64,000 nucleotides of DNA from Corella eumyota (taxonomy: Eukaryota; Chordata; Ascidiacea; Phlebobranchia; Corellidae), in the NCBI GenBank assembly GCA_963082875.1, contig OY720097.1, forward strand, positions 3,100,001-3,164,000. The letters are read 5' to 3'. Shown piece after piece: positions 1 through 12,158 of the stretch; the stretch's first letter is position 1, and each line of letters starts with the position of its first letter. Made by a program: the position numbers and the translations under genes. Below the pieces are notes generated by a model. The model saw only the letters and a list, made by a program, of their open reading frames with translations, was not told the DNA's origin and searched no databases.

Positions 1-3000
1 AAGAAGATGTCATTTGGAACCTGATGCTAAGACAGAGTAAGAGATGTTAGATCATGTTCTCTGTGTAAATAAAATGATGCCTATAAATATGAATTGGTCT
101 AAAAATTATTTTTTTATCAAGAATAAACATTTCTATACTCTAAAAATTATTTTTTTATCGAGAATATTTTTAAAATTTACATTATCTTTAAAGGTTTCAA
201 AACAAGATTGCACAAACAAGATATTGGCCGGTTGAGGTGATGAGGACAGTTCCTACTCAGGCTAAAGGAGCTGGTAACTAAATTTTTAATTTTAAGTATA
301 TTAAACTTACATTTCCAATGGTTTAAACTTAAACGGTAAATTATAATTTGTTATTTTTTTGGGGTCATAGTAAAACTGAATTTTTGAAAGAAAAAAATGT
401 AAAATCTGCTAGAAATTTAACTAAATGAATTTATTAAGTTTTATTTTGTTATAATGTTAACAAAATATATATTTCAATTAAGTTACAGGGGGTGGAAAGA
501 AAGATAAAAGTGTAACTATAGAAGAGGAAGGAAATGTATCCTACCATGGAGTTTGTTACGTTGATCTCGCTCCTCTTCTTTACCCTGGTGTTTGCTCGGT
601 TGCCGGAGCTTTCTGTATCCACCCTTTCCGTGAACAAGAACTATCTGAGAAGGTTTTTTTTTAGTTTAAAATTTTTTACAATTTTGTATCAATTTGAGAT
701 TTGCAATAAATCAAAAGAAATTTTTTTAGCTAGAAATTCTGTAACAGATTTTTAAATTTCTGATGTACACATATGTTCGAATTGTTGCTTTTAAATAAAC
801 TTAGTTTTCTCAATATTTTTTCTTTTTAGACCAAACGAAAAAATCCAATTGCTCTTGAAGTAGCTAGAACACAGAGTAGCACAAGTCGTGTCACAGGTAA
901 TTCTCCTGTTCTGAAAGGCAAACTAGGTGGAGCTAAAGACCAAGGATCAACAACTATGTCGAAGAAAGGATCGGCGGTCAAACAATCCGATACAACCGCT
1001 GAATCTTTGGAAGTTCAACAGGTGATAGACAATATTTTTATGTAATAGTAACTTTTTTTTTCTGTATCTTTATCCTCGATGTGGGAAAATTGAATGCGCG
1101 ACTTAAACATAGAGTAACATCAGTTACTCCGACCCAGTCTCAAGTTGCCTGTGGCAGTTTGTGTAATTTAGATTCTAATTGCCAATAATTATGCTGTTAA
1201 TTAAGTGCTGGCTCAGCAGGAGTTCATACCGTTTATAGCGCCCTACTCAAGGGCGCTACAGCATAAGCTCAGTGGGGATTGAACCCACAACCTTATGTGT
1301 GGTGTAGCAAGTGAACTTTGAATGAAACAAACTTTAACAAATTAAACTAACAAGAAGTAAAATTTTAAAATATGATTTAAACATAAACTAAAAAATTATG
1401 TTTGCAATTATTTTGTGTAGAACCTTGAAGCTTGTGCTTACACTGAATCTCGAACATATTTGTATATGGATTTTACTCTTGCTCGCCCTCTAGTGCCTAG
1501 AAGAGAGCCAGAAGAACTGGCAAGTCAGGTTCGAGAATATATTCCACCAAGACCCCAGTTTAAACGAACTGTTGGAGGAGCAGAAAAGGCTGTCGAAGAT
1601 TTTCATGCTCAGCTATCCTCTGTGGCTACAATGGTATTGGATGAATACAGGTAAAAAAAAATTTAAATGTTGTAAAAAAAATAAGAATTTGTAAATTTTT
1701 TTCTGAATATATTTCAGCTTCACTAGAACAGTAATAATAATAACCAACCATATTTAAAGTTAAATTGGTGAGAAAAAAGGCTTTGCAAAAATTTATGAAT
1801 TAAAACTTGATTTTCTATTAAGTGCAATAATAAACATTTTTAAAAACATTTTTTTTAACTATTTTAGAGAGGTATTTGGAATGGATAGTTCGGAAAACTT
1901 CCCTGAAAAACAAAAGGAAAGAAAAAATGAGTTGATTTACATGCTTAACTCATCTGGGAAATATTTTGCATTCAAAGAACAATTAAAAGTAAGTTTCACC
2001 CAATATTTCCCAACCTATTTTTTTTACATATTTTTTATTTTTGATGTGGGAAGGTCAAATTAATGAGCTAAACATAGAGTAACGTCAGTTACCCCAACCC
2101 AGTCTCAAGTTTTCTTTGGCAGTTTGGGATATTATTGTTTATAATTACCTGATAATTGTAATCTTCTGATTAATGGTTGGCTTAACAAGAATTCATAATA
2201 TTTATATTGTCTTACTTAAGTTAGCTACAGCATGGGAGTGGTGTTAATCAAACTCCGGACCTCATTAATTGATTAATAAACTCTATAGTCAAGTTTTTAA
2301 AAAAAAAATATATTTTTTATTTTATTTGTTGTTATTTTTTTTAACTGATTTTTTAACACATATTTTTAGCATGCAGTGGTTAAAATTGTACGTGAGAAAT
2401 ACATGAAAACTGCTTCATTTACAAACAAGGATGAATTACAAACTTTTCTGACCGAACTTTATGTTTATTTGGTTGATGAAATGCACTCAGCTTTACATAA
2501 GGTTTGTTACAAGTTTGTTTATTTTTTTTTACTTGATAAATTACGTTTTTAGTTTACCCTTTTTAAAAACAACATTTATTTTTATCTATTTTCTTTCAGG
2601 TTCTCCCAGTGGAAGAAAGTATGGAGGACCAGATGGACTCAGTTGTGGATTCTGAACAACTTAAGAGGTTTGCACAAGAAGCTGAGGTGAACGAGGAATA
2701 TGATATGGCCTCCAAATATTATCAGGTATTACACAAACTTATACTGCAGTAGGAGAGTGGAGAAGACAAAAAATTTTTAGTTTTTTTTTTTAAACGCCTA
2801 CTAGTGTATAATGTTAAATTATAACATATTTTGTAAAGTTAAAGTTATTTATTACAAATTACCTGTTTTCAGTAAATTTTATATTTTTGTTAAGGTTAAC
2901 AAAATTTTGCCATGTTATTTTAGGATAGATTGTCAAAGAATGAGAAGGATCCAGAACATTGGCTTGATTACGGAACTTTTAATTTACTGATTGGTAATCA

Positions 3001-6000
3001 TGGAAAAGCAAAGGAATGTTTTAAAGAAACTGTTGCATTGAAGGATGATTACGTTGAAGGGTATTTAGGATTTTTTAGTTTGTGTGACAAAATCTCTTTA
3101 AGTTACAATCCGGATCTTGACATTTAACTAACATGTTCCTTTTAAATTTATTTATCTTCGATGTGGAAAGGTCAACTACCTGATCTAAACATAGAGTAAT
3201 ATCAGTTACTCCAACCCAGTCTCGAGTTAATTTTAACAGTTTGGATGTTATTGAATATAATTGCCCGATAATTAAACTGCTAATTAAGTATTGGCTTAGC
3301 AGAAGTTTATATTGTTTAGCACCTCACTTAAGGGCTACAGCATAAGAGCAGTGAGGATTGAACCCATGACCTTGTGTCATGTGGTGTTGCAAGGGTTTTT
3401 ACCACTACACCACGCTGTGTGTTAGTACATTTGTCACTATTATGCCTAAAACTGCAATAAATTATTATCAGATTACTGATGTATGGAATAATGTGTGCTG
3501 GGGATGAAGGAGCTGAAGCTGAAACCGTTTTCGAAAGAGCAACTTCAATTGCTGAAAAAAGGTTGGTTTGTGGGTGATTTAATTAAAAGCCAAAGTGTTA
3601 TTATTACTGTAGAACTTCAAATTTACAAAACTAATGAAGTCCTATCACATGATATCACATGAAAAATTATAGTTTACTTTTATATTTTGTTAGTAAAAAA
3701 TATCAACTCTTTGGTAACCTTAGCTATGTTTTTTCAGTTCATTGCCATCAAGTTTACCCTGGACAATCTTGGCCTTGTTTTATGATAGTCAGGGAAATGA
3801 CATTCTGGCAGAATATTCCTTCTCTGAGGCCCACAGATTAAATGTTCTGCCAGTTGTGCCTCAACCAGCTGAAGAAGAAGCCATATCTGAAGATAACAAG
3901 GAGGCAACAGAAACAAAAAGTAATTAAATCTAAAAAAATTAAAATGTTTGGTTGTGTAAATTAGTGGGTAAAGCACTTGGCATTATAATGGAAGGTTTTG
4001 AGTTTGATTCTTATTTATAATATTGACCGGCAGCGTGGTGTAGTGGTAAGAACACATGAAGTCGTGGGTTCATTCCCACGGATCTCATGCTGTAGCGTCT
4101 ATGAGTAAGGCGCTTTAAACGGTATGAACTCTTGCTGAGCCAGCACTTAATCAGCAGCATAATTACCGGACAATTATAATCTATAATATTTCGAACTGCC
4201 ACAGGCAGCTCGAGACTGGGTTGGAGTAACTAATAATACTCTATGTTTAAGTCGCGCATTCGACTTTCCCACATCGAGGATAAAGATTTATACAAAGAAA
4301 AAACATGTTGTAGAATACTTAATTGGGCGGTCACAGTATATTTTTTTGGTCATAGATACTGTTTCTTTTTCTTTTGAAGTTTGATTTATTTGATTATCCT
4401 TTTTTAGCTGACTCAAATGTGGAATCAACTAATCCCAACACTGAAGATGCTTCATCCACTCTGGCACCTCCTAGTGGAAATATTCGACCACAACAACCTG
4501 GCTCGGCAAAGTCCAATTCAGTTAGAGGAAGTAAGACTGCTACAAGTACCAGTAAACGAGGTAAGTTTGACTGTTTTTAAACTGTTTTTAAGTTTAAAGT
4601 ACTGCTAAATACTTGCCTATTTAAAAACAATGGGGGCCTTGTATTGATAAGCATAATAATAATATCTGTGTATCAGCCGCATGGTGTAGTGGTCAGAACA
4701 CTTGGCTTCACTACATTTGTTATTGGGTGATCCCTATTGCCCCTAGTGATCCCTATTAATTAGCAGCGAAATTATTGGGCAATTATTATCTATAGGCTAT
4801 AATATTTCAAACTGCTATAGGTTACTCGAGACTGGGTCAGGGTAACGGATGTTACGTTATGTCACTCTTTCTTAAATATTTTAATATAAATAACAATATA
4901 TTGAATTGTAAGCCTTTAACTAGTTTACATAAATGACTTTGTAGATGGTGGTACAGCACGTGGAGGCTCGACAGTTAACAGTGCTACATCACGTGACCAT
5001 GAATCAAAAGTAAAACAGGAAAAAAAAGAACCAGAAACCACTGTTCCTCCTTTCACTATTTTTCTGCAAGCCTCACAGTGGTTACTTGATAGAAAAGCTT
5101 TGAAGGTAAATTTGTTAAATTATTCTTAGCTACATTAAAAGCATTGAATTTGTTCGTTTTAAACTCTTATTTAATGTAAAATGTTTTCTTGTCATTTTTT
5201 GCATATTTGGTAAATAAATTTGTGCTTGTTTTTTTTAAATTTATATTTTTTCTCGATGTCAAAAGTCAACTTTACGACCCATACATAGAGTAAAATAAGT
5301 TAGTCTTAAGTTTTCATAGGCGGTTTGGAATAATATAAATATGGTTGCTAAACAATTAAGCCGTTGATTAAGTGTTATCTTAGCAGGGATTCCTACCGCT
5401 TATGTCGACTTACTCAAGGGCGATACAATATAAAAAGCAATGAGAATCAAACCCAAGACCTTATGTAGTGAAGCCACTTCTTCTTTAAATATAACTATTA
5501 GGTTTAATATAACCATTTTTTTTAAATCGAATAAATAAATTATTTTGGCATATGATATTCACAGCATCTTAACTATGTGACGATGTATTGCTACTTGCTA
5601 TTATTTGTTGCACGTGTGTTTTTTTTAGTTTGCTGAAATCGCCCTTTCCAAGGAGTTATTGGCACCAAACGGTGGCCCAAGTGCTGAGTATTACATCGCT
5701 TTAACTCGACTGCAGATGATCAAGAAGGAATATCGATCTGGGAAAGAAAGCTTGAAGTTGGCAACTTCTATGGATAACGAGGTGATTTTTATAAATTTTA
5801 TTTTGCTTTTAGTATCTTTACTAGCAGTAACTACTTTCTCATATGATTAAGTAAGTATGACTTACAGTTTATTTGTTAACTATGATTAAAATAATACTTT
5901 TATTTACCTAAATATATATTTTATATGCATAAAAAAAAAACTTTTTCTTAATAATTGTTTTGTTTTAAAACGTAGTCTATCTCTCTTTCTTAGTTTCAGT

Positions 6001-7405
6001 TTCAGTGTTTAAACTAACATGGTAATACTTTATTTAACTGTATATCTAGCACCCTGATGCATGGGCGATGATGGGACATTTGAATTACGTTTCTGGTGAC
6101 TATGAAACAGCGAGAGATTGTTACGAACGAACTGTCGCCTTTGTGGCTGACGCTGCTGAAATGCATTCGATTTATCTTAGATTGGCTTCAATATATCTTC
6201 AGGAAGAACAGGTATATAATTTCAAGGCCTAAACGGTGGTGTAAAATTAGTGAAAGTCGTGCCTACTACTTTTAAATGAAAACTTTTTTTCCACTTATTC
6301 TCAATGTACCGGCAGCGTGGTGTAGTGGTAAGAACACTTGCTTCACCATTGATGTGGTGTAACACCACACATGAGGCCGTGGGTTTAATCCCCACTGCTC
6401 TCATGCTGTAGCGCCCTTGCGTAAGGGCCTATTACGGTATAAACTCTTGCTGAGCCAGCACTTAATCAGCAGTATAGTTATCGGGTAATTATAATCTATA
6501 ATATCCCAAACTGCCACAGGCAACTCGAGACTGGGTCGGAGTTACTGATGTCACTCTATGTTTAAGTCGCACATTCGACTTTACCACATTGAGGATAAAG
6601 ATATATACAAAAAAATGTTTAAATAAGGATTTAAAATTTGTAGTTAATTTAAATAAATACTCACTTAACTCTATATTACCAGTACGTTAAAGTTTGTTCA
6701 CAAATGCTTGTTAAACTATGTCTGGGCACATTTTTTCAACCATTGATTTGTTTAGTTTTTGAAATCGAAACGAACTTTTTTGCTCGGCTGCAAACATTCT
6801 CCAACTTGTATTTCTTGGTTGGGTGTCGGGATTTCATGCTACAGAGTAAGTATTGCCTTTTGCTGGGGGTTGATTTTAACAATTTATAAATTTTTTTCTT
6901 AATTTGTACAAGTTCGTTTTTTACTATAGGTTATCTGGGTTAGAAATTGAAATTATCAGTTACTGTCCTAACATATAGTTATCATATTTTATTTATCTAC
7001 GTCTTTAACCAATTAAAAAAATTTTATTTACATTTTTGACCTATTTTATAAAATTTTATATTTAATTTAAGTTAAAATTTTATATTTAATTTAAGTTGGG
7101 TGAGATTACAGAGGCAGAAGATGCATTGGCTGAAGCAAATATTTTAAATAACTCGAACGCCGACGTTTGGGCTTATTTGTCTCTGGTTTGTTTAAAGGTA
7201 ATTCAAACATTTTTAAAATAAAAAAATTGCTAAAATGAAAAATTAAATCAAATTTTGTTTTTATTTTTTTTATTAGACCGAAAGAAAATTGGAGGCTGAG
7301 CAGTCTTACAAGTTCGCTATCAAACTCGGTTTAAAAGATGATCATCTACTTCAAGAAATTAATTCTCTACAAAAAGAATGCGGGTTTGGTGACCCTTCGT
7401 TCTAA
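1..7405 (+). CDS. CFAP70: CFAP70 (TTC18), cilia and flagella associated protein 70, 3' part
   Basis: Axonemal TPR protein of motile cilia and flagella; in other animals CFAP70 belongs to the outer-dynein-arm region. The 5' part lies left of the window. Exons that keep one open phase: <1-36, 221-273, 489-652, 830-1021, 1421-1650, 1868-1988, 2370-2501, 2600-2725, 2924-3060, 3472-3561, 3738-3919, 4408-4560, 4945-5105, 5629-5781, 6050-6211, 6756-6845, 7096-7197, 7277-7405. Family matches include [11 protein letters not shown] in the exon at 489, TPR helices in 2924-3060 and 5629-7405, the string [11 protein letters not shown], and the C-terminus GFGDPSF, which is GFGNPSF in vertebrates as I recall it. 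The exons at 3738-4560 encode an acidic then Ser/Thr-rich low-complexity linker between the TPR blocks. Seven SINE copies sit in the introns. The identity is firm; individual splice sites are less so. Confidence 0.9.
1061..1315 (-). mobile_element. tRNA-derived SINE, copy 1 (CFAP70 intron)
   Basis: Read on the minus strand it has the tRNA-like head with a B-box-like GGGTTCAATCC, then the shared body (CTCATGCTGTAGCGCCC-like, GCTGAGCCAGCACTTAAT-like) and the tail ending near CCCACATCGAGGATAAAG. The same body occurs at seven other places in the window. The 5' tRNA end is shortened. Confidence 0.8.
2036..2265 (-). mobile_element. tRNA-derived SINE, copy 2 (CFAP70 intron), truncated
   Basis: Same body as the fuller copy at 6308-6611, in reverse orientation. 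It is more diverged than copies 1 and 4 and has lost most of the tRNA-like head, so it is probably an older insertion. Confidence 0.75.
3147..3420 (-). mobile_element. tRNA-derived SINE, copy 3 (CFAP70 intron)
   Basis: Reverse-orientation copy that keeps both the A-box region (GCGTGGTGTAGTGGTA-like, at the 3420 end) and a degenerate B-box, followed by the shared body and tail. It is close to full length for the family, which runs about 270-300 bp. Confidence 0.8.
4025..4296 (+). mobile_element. tRNA-derived SINE, copy 4 (CFAP70 intron)
   Basis: Forward copy starting CCGGCAGCGTGGTGTAGTGG and ending near the GAGGATAAAGATTTATAC tail. The tRNA-like head is shortened compared with copy 7 because the stretch between the A and B boxes is partly missing. 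Confidence 0.85.
4674..4868 (+). mobile_element. tRNA-derived SINE, copy 5 (CFAP70 intron), internally deleted
   Basis: Starts with the family head (GCATGGTGTAGTGGTCAGAAC-like) and contains AATTATTGGGCAATTAT and ACTCGAGACTGGGTC. The middle with the CTGTAGCGCCC segment is missing or scrambled and the tail is short. Confidence 0.7.
5247..5480 (-). mobile_element. tRNA-derived SINE, copy 6 (CFAP70 intron), diverged
   Basis: Reverse copy recognisable by the tail (TCTCGATGTC), the TAGAGTAA motif and the segment reading CTTATGTCGACTTACTCAAGGGC. It carries many substitutions and small deletions, so it is likely one of the older copies. Confidence 0.7.
6308..6611 (+). mobile_element. tRNA-derived SINE, copy 7 (CFAP70 intron), fullest copy
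   Basis: The most complete family member here, about 300 bp. The head has an RNA polymerase III A-box-like GTGGTGTAGTGGTAAG and a B-box-like GTGGGTTTAATCCCCAC. The body runs through CTGAGCCAGCACTTAATCAG and GAGACTGGGTCGGAGTTACT and ends in GAGGATAAAGATATATAC plus an A-rich run. Architecture is tRNA-like head, unrelated body, short A/T tail. Confidence 0.88.
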
Positions 7406-8073
7406 GTAGACGCACTGTAATATATATGGACAATTTTTACTGTGATTTTTATATTTTTGTATATGTTTTAAGGACATTTATAAACGCAGATTTATGTTTA
7501 TTTTTATTGTGTTTAAATAAATACATAAATTCATCAAAAATTTTTCTTGGTCATTATTTATGAGTAATCAATATCCAGTTATTTTAGTTTAATGACGTAG
7601 TAATCTAAGTGTGACAAAGTAACTTTAAAACACAAATAAACAGACCCGAGACCTGGTCAGGATCAAAAGTTATCAGGGTAAGACGTAAAAGTGATTTCAC
7701 TAGATGATGGCGCCGACAAACATACCCCAGATTCTGATATGGTATGTTGTATGTCTATATCTAATACAGTTTGGCAGTCGAAAATTTGCTTTTAGGCGGT
7801 TTTAGGTCGCCATTTTGTAAAAAAAATTTACTTTTTCTTGTTAACTTTTTATATTTAACAGACTTGTTTTACGTTTATTGTTTTAAAATAGCCCTGGCAT
7901 ATATTGATATTTTTAAGGACACTATGTTAGTAAAATTGGAATTATAAATAACATTCCATTTACATCTTTTAACGAATTTTTTTTATTTTTTTATTGAGAA
8001 CCTAATAATAACAAATAAAACTTTTAAAGCTTAGTTTAACAACAACAAACTTCTCATAAATAAAAACCTATTT
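7406..8073. other. CFAP70 3' end and intergenic spacer towards HAND
   Basis: The two genes converge here. AATAAA at 7516-7521, about 110 bp after the CFAP70 stop, is the likely poly(A) signal. TTTATT at 7982-7987 is AATAAA on the minus strand and suits the HAND transcript. Nothing else coding was seen. Confidence 0.6.
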
Positions 8074-9328
8074 TTACGATGGGGTTTGAAATATTACGGG
8101 TTGTAATTCTATCAGATCTCGTGGACTATTTTGCGCATCAGGCAAATCATTGCAAACAGGTTCGCCTTGCTTGGACAAACCGTCGTTAAAATAGGAAATT
8201 TGCTGCAAACCTATGTCCTCAGATGGCCGTAAAGGGTCTATAATAATTTTTTCACCATAACTCATAGTTGATATAGAAGGTAAGGTTTGGTAGGCATTGT
8301 TTTGTGCCATGATCTGATGTGCTTGCATGTCTGGGAACTGATCGTGCTGGTATATTATAGCCCCTGTATTTGGCTGCCTTAATCCAAATGCTTGGTTATT
8401 GTTGTTATATTCCAAAATGTCTTGATTTTCTTCATCGTAAGAATGGAGTGGTGTGTTATCAATTAACACATTAGGGTTTTGTACCATCGGGTTGTATTGG
8501 TTTAACACCACCTCAAATTCGCTTATAAACTTCGCCTTTCTTACAAGTTGTACATACGGCATTGGTTGAGCAATATTGTTGGTTGGTGCAACATAAGAAA
8601 TCGAAGTATCTACAAAAGTGTTTGCTTTTTCAGTACCCCATTTTGACTTTTCCTGCTGATTGTTGTCGACTGTTTCTAAAGCTTCTGCCCATACGGCCTC
8701 TGGCCAGCCAGTTCTTCCTTTCTTTCGCTTTTTTACTGGCACACCATTATTATTCGATTTTGACTTCGACTCGTCGTCCTTATGAAAACAAAGTTTTTTA
8801 TCTTACGTTACCGCTAATGTTATTAATACGATACGTGAAGAGAAAAATTTAATTGGACGAAGGGGGTCAAACGTAAGAAGTTGACTTTGTTACTTATATA
8901 AAAATATTGAGGGAGTGTTTATTTTAAATATATGGCATTTTACAAATAATAACTGGCAATATTTATTTAAAAATATAGTAACAAGTTAGTCTACGTTATA
9001 TTAAGATTTCATTTACCTTGGATAAGTTGTATTTCTTTCTGTCGCGTGATCTTAAATCCTTATAATCAGCATGAAACTCTTTTCCGTTCCTTGGGTCGCC
9101 TGGCTCACTATTTTCCAATATATCGGACAGGTAACCAATATAAGACGAAGCCAAGCGCAATGTTTTTATCTTTGAAAGTTTAGTATCTGGTGGGACGTTG
9201 GGAATACATTTCCTAAGATCCGAAAACGCTTTGTTAATGCACTCTGTTCTTTTCTTTTCCTTCTGTCTTGTAGTTTTAGTATCATCAAGATGCATTCCTT
9301 CGCCAATTTGATACAATCTTGAATTCAT
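8074..9328 (-). CDS. HAND: HAND-family bHLH transcription factor
   Basis: Twist-superfamily bHLH factor of mesoderm and heart lineages. Two exons on the minus strand, 9328-9017 and 8778-8074, joined in phase 0 across a GT..AG intron, give 338 residues. The bHLH lies at about residues 20-75: basic region [15 protein letters not shown], loop [16 protein letters not shown], helix 2 [13 protein letters not shown]. After the intron comes [15 protein letters not shown], matching the C-terminal HAND signature KGRTGWPQHVWALEL, which separates HAND from other bHLH classes. The remaining tail (about 200 residues, Gln/Asn/Pro-rich) is longer than in vertebrate HAND1/2 and looks like a disordered activation region. 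The start at 9328 is the first Met ahead of the basic region; it leaves a short N-terminus without the usual His-rich stretch, so an upstream exon is possible. Confidence 0.88.
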
Positions 9329-10209
9329 TACTTTACAAATCCCATTTCATATTTAACCAGTTTTACCATCTATTTAAACACGCACTTATAAAACACAAAA
9401 ACTATTTAGGCTTATGCACGTTTACAAAAAATGAAACCTTTTTCATACTTTCGATCATAACTTTATAATCAAATTTATGACTTCGTCGCTATATAAATTA
9501 TGCCGCAAAATATGCGTTTTAGACCTTTCTTTTATTCGGGAACAATTCGTTCATCTTTATCGTCGACTCTACTCCCGTTTACTTCGCCCAGTTCTCTCGT
9601 GCTGTTTATAAACAAAGTTATCTCTGTTATACAAATGGATAAGCTACGTTTTAAGTTGGTGACCACTTGCGAAATTTAATGATTTCAATTAACCTTGATT
9701 TACTTTATCCAAAATATATTGAAAGACTTGAAATTTAGACTCTTGTAGTTTATTTAACTTTTTACTAAGGGAATTCTAATCAGATAAATATGTACTTATT
9801 CAAGATCATTTTTAAACCATTTTAAAAGTGTCTAATTTCATATAAAAACCTATTAAACAAAAAGAGGTAAAATTTACATTAAAAAATATCTTAAGCTGTT
9901 AAACTAAAAATAAGATATGAATATAATGAACAGTTTGCAATGGGATAAAATAACGATTAAAAATTGTATTTGGAATGCTTCTAGATGGAGCTAGATTTCG
10001 CAAGATGACGCTGTTTGGTGCTATGACGCTTTATTTACACTACATTCCATTCAAAAATAATTGTTAACATTTTTGTATTAGGTTTCGACTTTTCGTAAGA
10101 GTTTTTCGCTAGATATTTATAAATATAACGCCTAAAAGAAATCCATTATTAGTAAATATTGTTAGAAAAAAACTAGTGAATGTGGTGGACAAACCTAAAA
10201 GTGTAAAAT
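9329..10209. promoter_or_regulatory. Shared upstream region between divergent HAND and RABL2
   Basis: About 880 bp separate the two head-to-head start codons, so both promoters must lie here unless upstream exons exist. It is AT-rich with a few GC-richer patches near 9485-9610 and 9990-10030. I saw no clear TATA box at a proper distance and no RFX X-box for RABL2. Promoter function is inferred from position only. Confidence 0.4.
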
Positions 10210-12158
10210 ATGGCGACAAAGAAAGACGAAGACGTCGAAACTTTAAAAATTATTTGTCTTGGAGATAGTGCGGTGGGAAAGTCAAAGTAAGTTAATGTCT
10301 TTTTTAAATTGTTAAAAAAACAACAAGCATTAATAAAAAAAAAACTATATAAACTAATTTTGTTTTTTTCTTGATTGTCAGGTTGTATATATAAATATAT
10401 TTATATACATTAAAAATTTTAGTTCTTAAAACAGTATTTTGTACATAAAATAATTGTGTACTTTGTTATGTTTAGACTTGTTGAAAGATTCCTTGTGGAC
10501 GATTAGTATCCTTTTCAAACAACTGGAGCCTTTATTATAGCTTACATCATTGACTGTTTTTTTTACTAAATAGTGGCTTATAATCTTAATTAAATTTTTT
10601 CTTTATTTTAAATTCTTATTTTTAATTTTGATAGTTGTTAAAACTATTTTTTCTTAATAACACAAAAATTTAGCAAACCACAGCAGCTTTCAACATATGC
10701 TCTTACACTTTTTCATTATCAAACCAAAATCAATGGAAAGAAAATTTCAGTTGGTCAGTATAAATCTTATTATTAAAATAATAATTTTTACAGTTATTTT
10801 TAAGTTTTATTTTAAATTGCTTTATATTTCTGTTAAAAAAACAAATTTTATGTGATTTTTTGTACAAAAGTCCAGCAATTTTATTGTTTTAAATATTTTC
10901 TGAAAAAAATTTGTGTCATTTTTAGTGTTTTAAATATTTTCTGAAAAAAAAAAAAATGTTTAAGATTAAAATTAATTTGTAAATTTTAGAATTTTGGGAT
11001 ACTGCGGGTCAGGAAAGGTTTTCAACAATGCATCCTTCATATTACCATGAAGCACTTGCTTGTGTTTTAGTTTTTGATGCAACTAGAAAAATAACTTACA
11101 AAAATTTGTCTACTTGGTATGAGGAGTTAAGAAAATATCGACCAAATATACCATGTCTACTAGTTGCAAATAAAATTGATGGTATTGTATTTTTATATTG
11201 TATTTTTTGTTAGGAATTTTTTTTATTGATTGTCATATTTTTTTTAAAATTTTAATTACAATTTTTTTATTATGTTATTGTTCCATTTTTGATAAGTTTT
11301 CCTATTTGACTTATATATAATTTAAAGCGTTTTTTGATTAAATCTGATTCAAATTTGTTAATTTTTTTTAGCTGATATTGGTGTCACTCAAAAGAGTTTT
11401 GGATTTGGTAAAAAAAATGGATTACCTCAATATTTTGTGTCAGCTGCAAACGGTACTAACGTTGTTAAGGTAAATAAAAATACTATAATTTATGTATTAC
11501 CCTTTTTAGTAATGCATTGAATTAAATAGTTTTAAAACATTGTTTAAATAAAAACAGTAAGTTGATTTTCAAGTATGTATACACATAACATTATTTGCTA
11601 CTTCAATTTGTTTTTGAAGTGTTTTTTTAAATTTTAAAATGATTACATAATTGTTACAGTTATTCCGAGATGCTATTAAAGCAGCCTATGCTTATAAACA
11701 AAATCCAACTGATTATATCGATCAAGTTTTAGCAGAATTAGAGGTATATAAATTAAAATATTACTTTTTTATTTATAGAATTTAAGATTTATTAATATTA
11801 TTATTTTTTTTTTATTATATGAAATATGGTTTTATTATATGATTTATGTGTACTATGTTTAAGGTGACTGTTATGTGTACTATGTTTAAGGTGAAATTGC
11901 CATCATCATAAAACTATTTTTGTTTTATCTTTGTAAGTATTTAGCCAATGAATAATAAATGAATGCCACATTTTATAAAATTTTAAAACATCTCAGTACA
12001 GACAGTAGGCAACACTTTTTTTAAAGCAATACTGTTTTTTTTTTATTGACTTTACTATTACAATTACTCAAAAAACTTTATTTTAGAATATCGAAAATGT
12101 CGATTTGGAAAAAAATGACGAAAAAATTTTCAATTCTTTGTCGAAAAATGAAAAATAA
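10210..12158 (+). CDS. RABL2: RABL2, Rab-like small GTPase
   Basis: Small GTPase that in other animals is recruited to the mother centriole and binds the IFT-B complex to trigger intraflagellar transport. Seven exons (10210-10286, 10476-10505, 10674-10753, 10990-11181, 11372-11469, 11660-11743, 12087-12158) total 633 nt, 210 residues, with matching phases. Visible motifs: P-loop GDSAVGKSK, switch II start FWDTAGQERF, NKID, and SAA as the G5 box. RABL2-specific strings are KPQQLSTYALTL in the switch I area and NLSTWYEELR. No C-terminal cysteine motif is present, as expected for the non-prenylated Rab-like group. The second exon is only 30 nt but needed: it supplies LVERFLVDDY. Start: the ATG with purine at -3 before KIICLGDSAVG. 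Confidence 0.93.

Noticed and set aside
6704-6889. The frame at 6704 taken as a CFAP70 exon
   Set aside because: It is one base off the frame that gives [16 protein letters not shown] and [10 protein letters not shown], which match the CFAP70 family; the exon is 6756-6845 instead.
8562-8852. A 96-codon plus-strand frame
   Set aside because: It lies antisense to HAND exon 2, whose RTGWP signature and splice acceptor fix the real strand.
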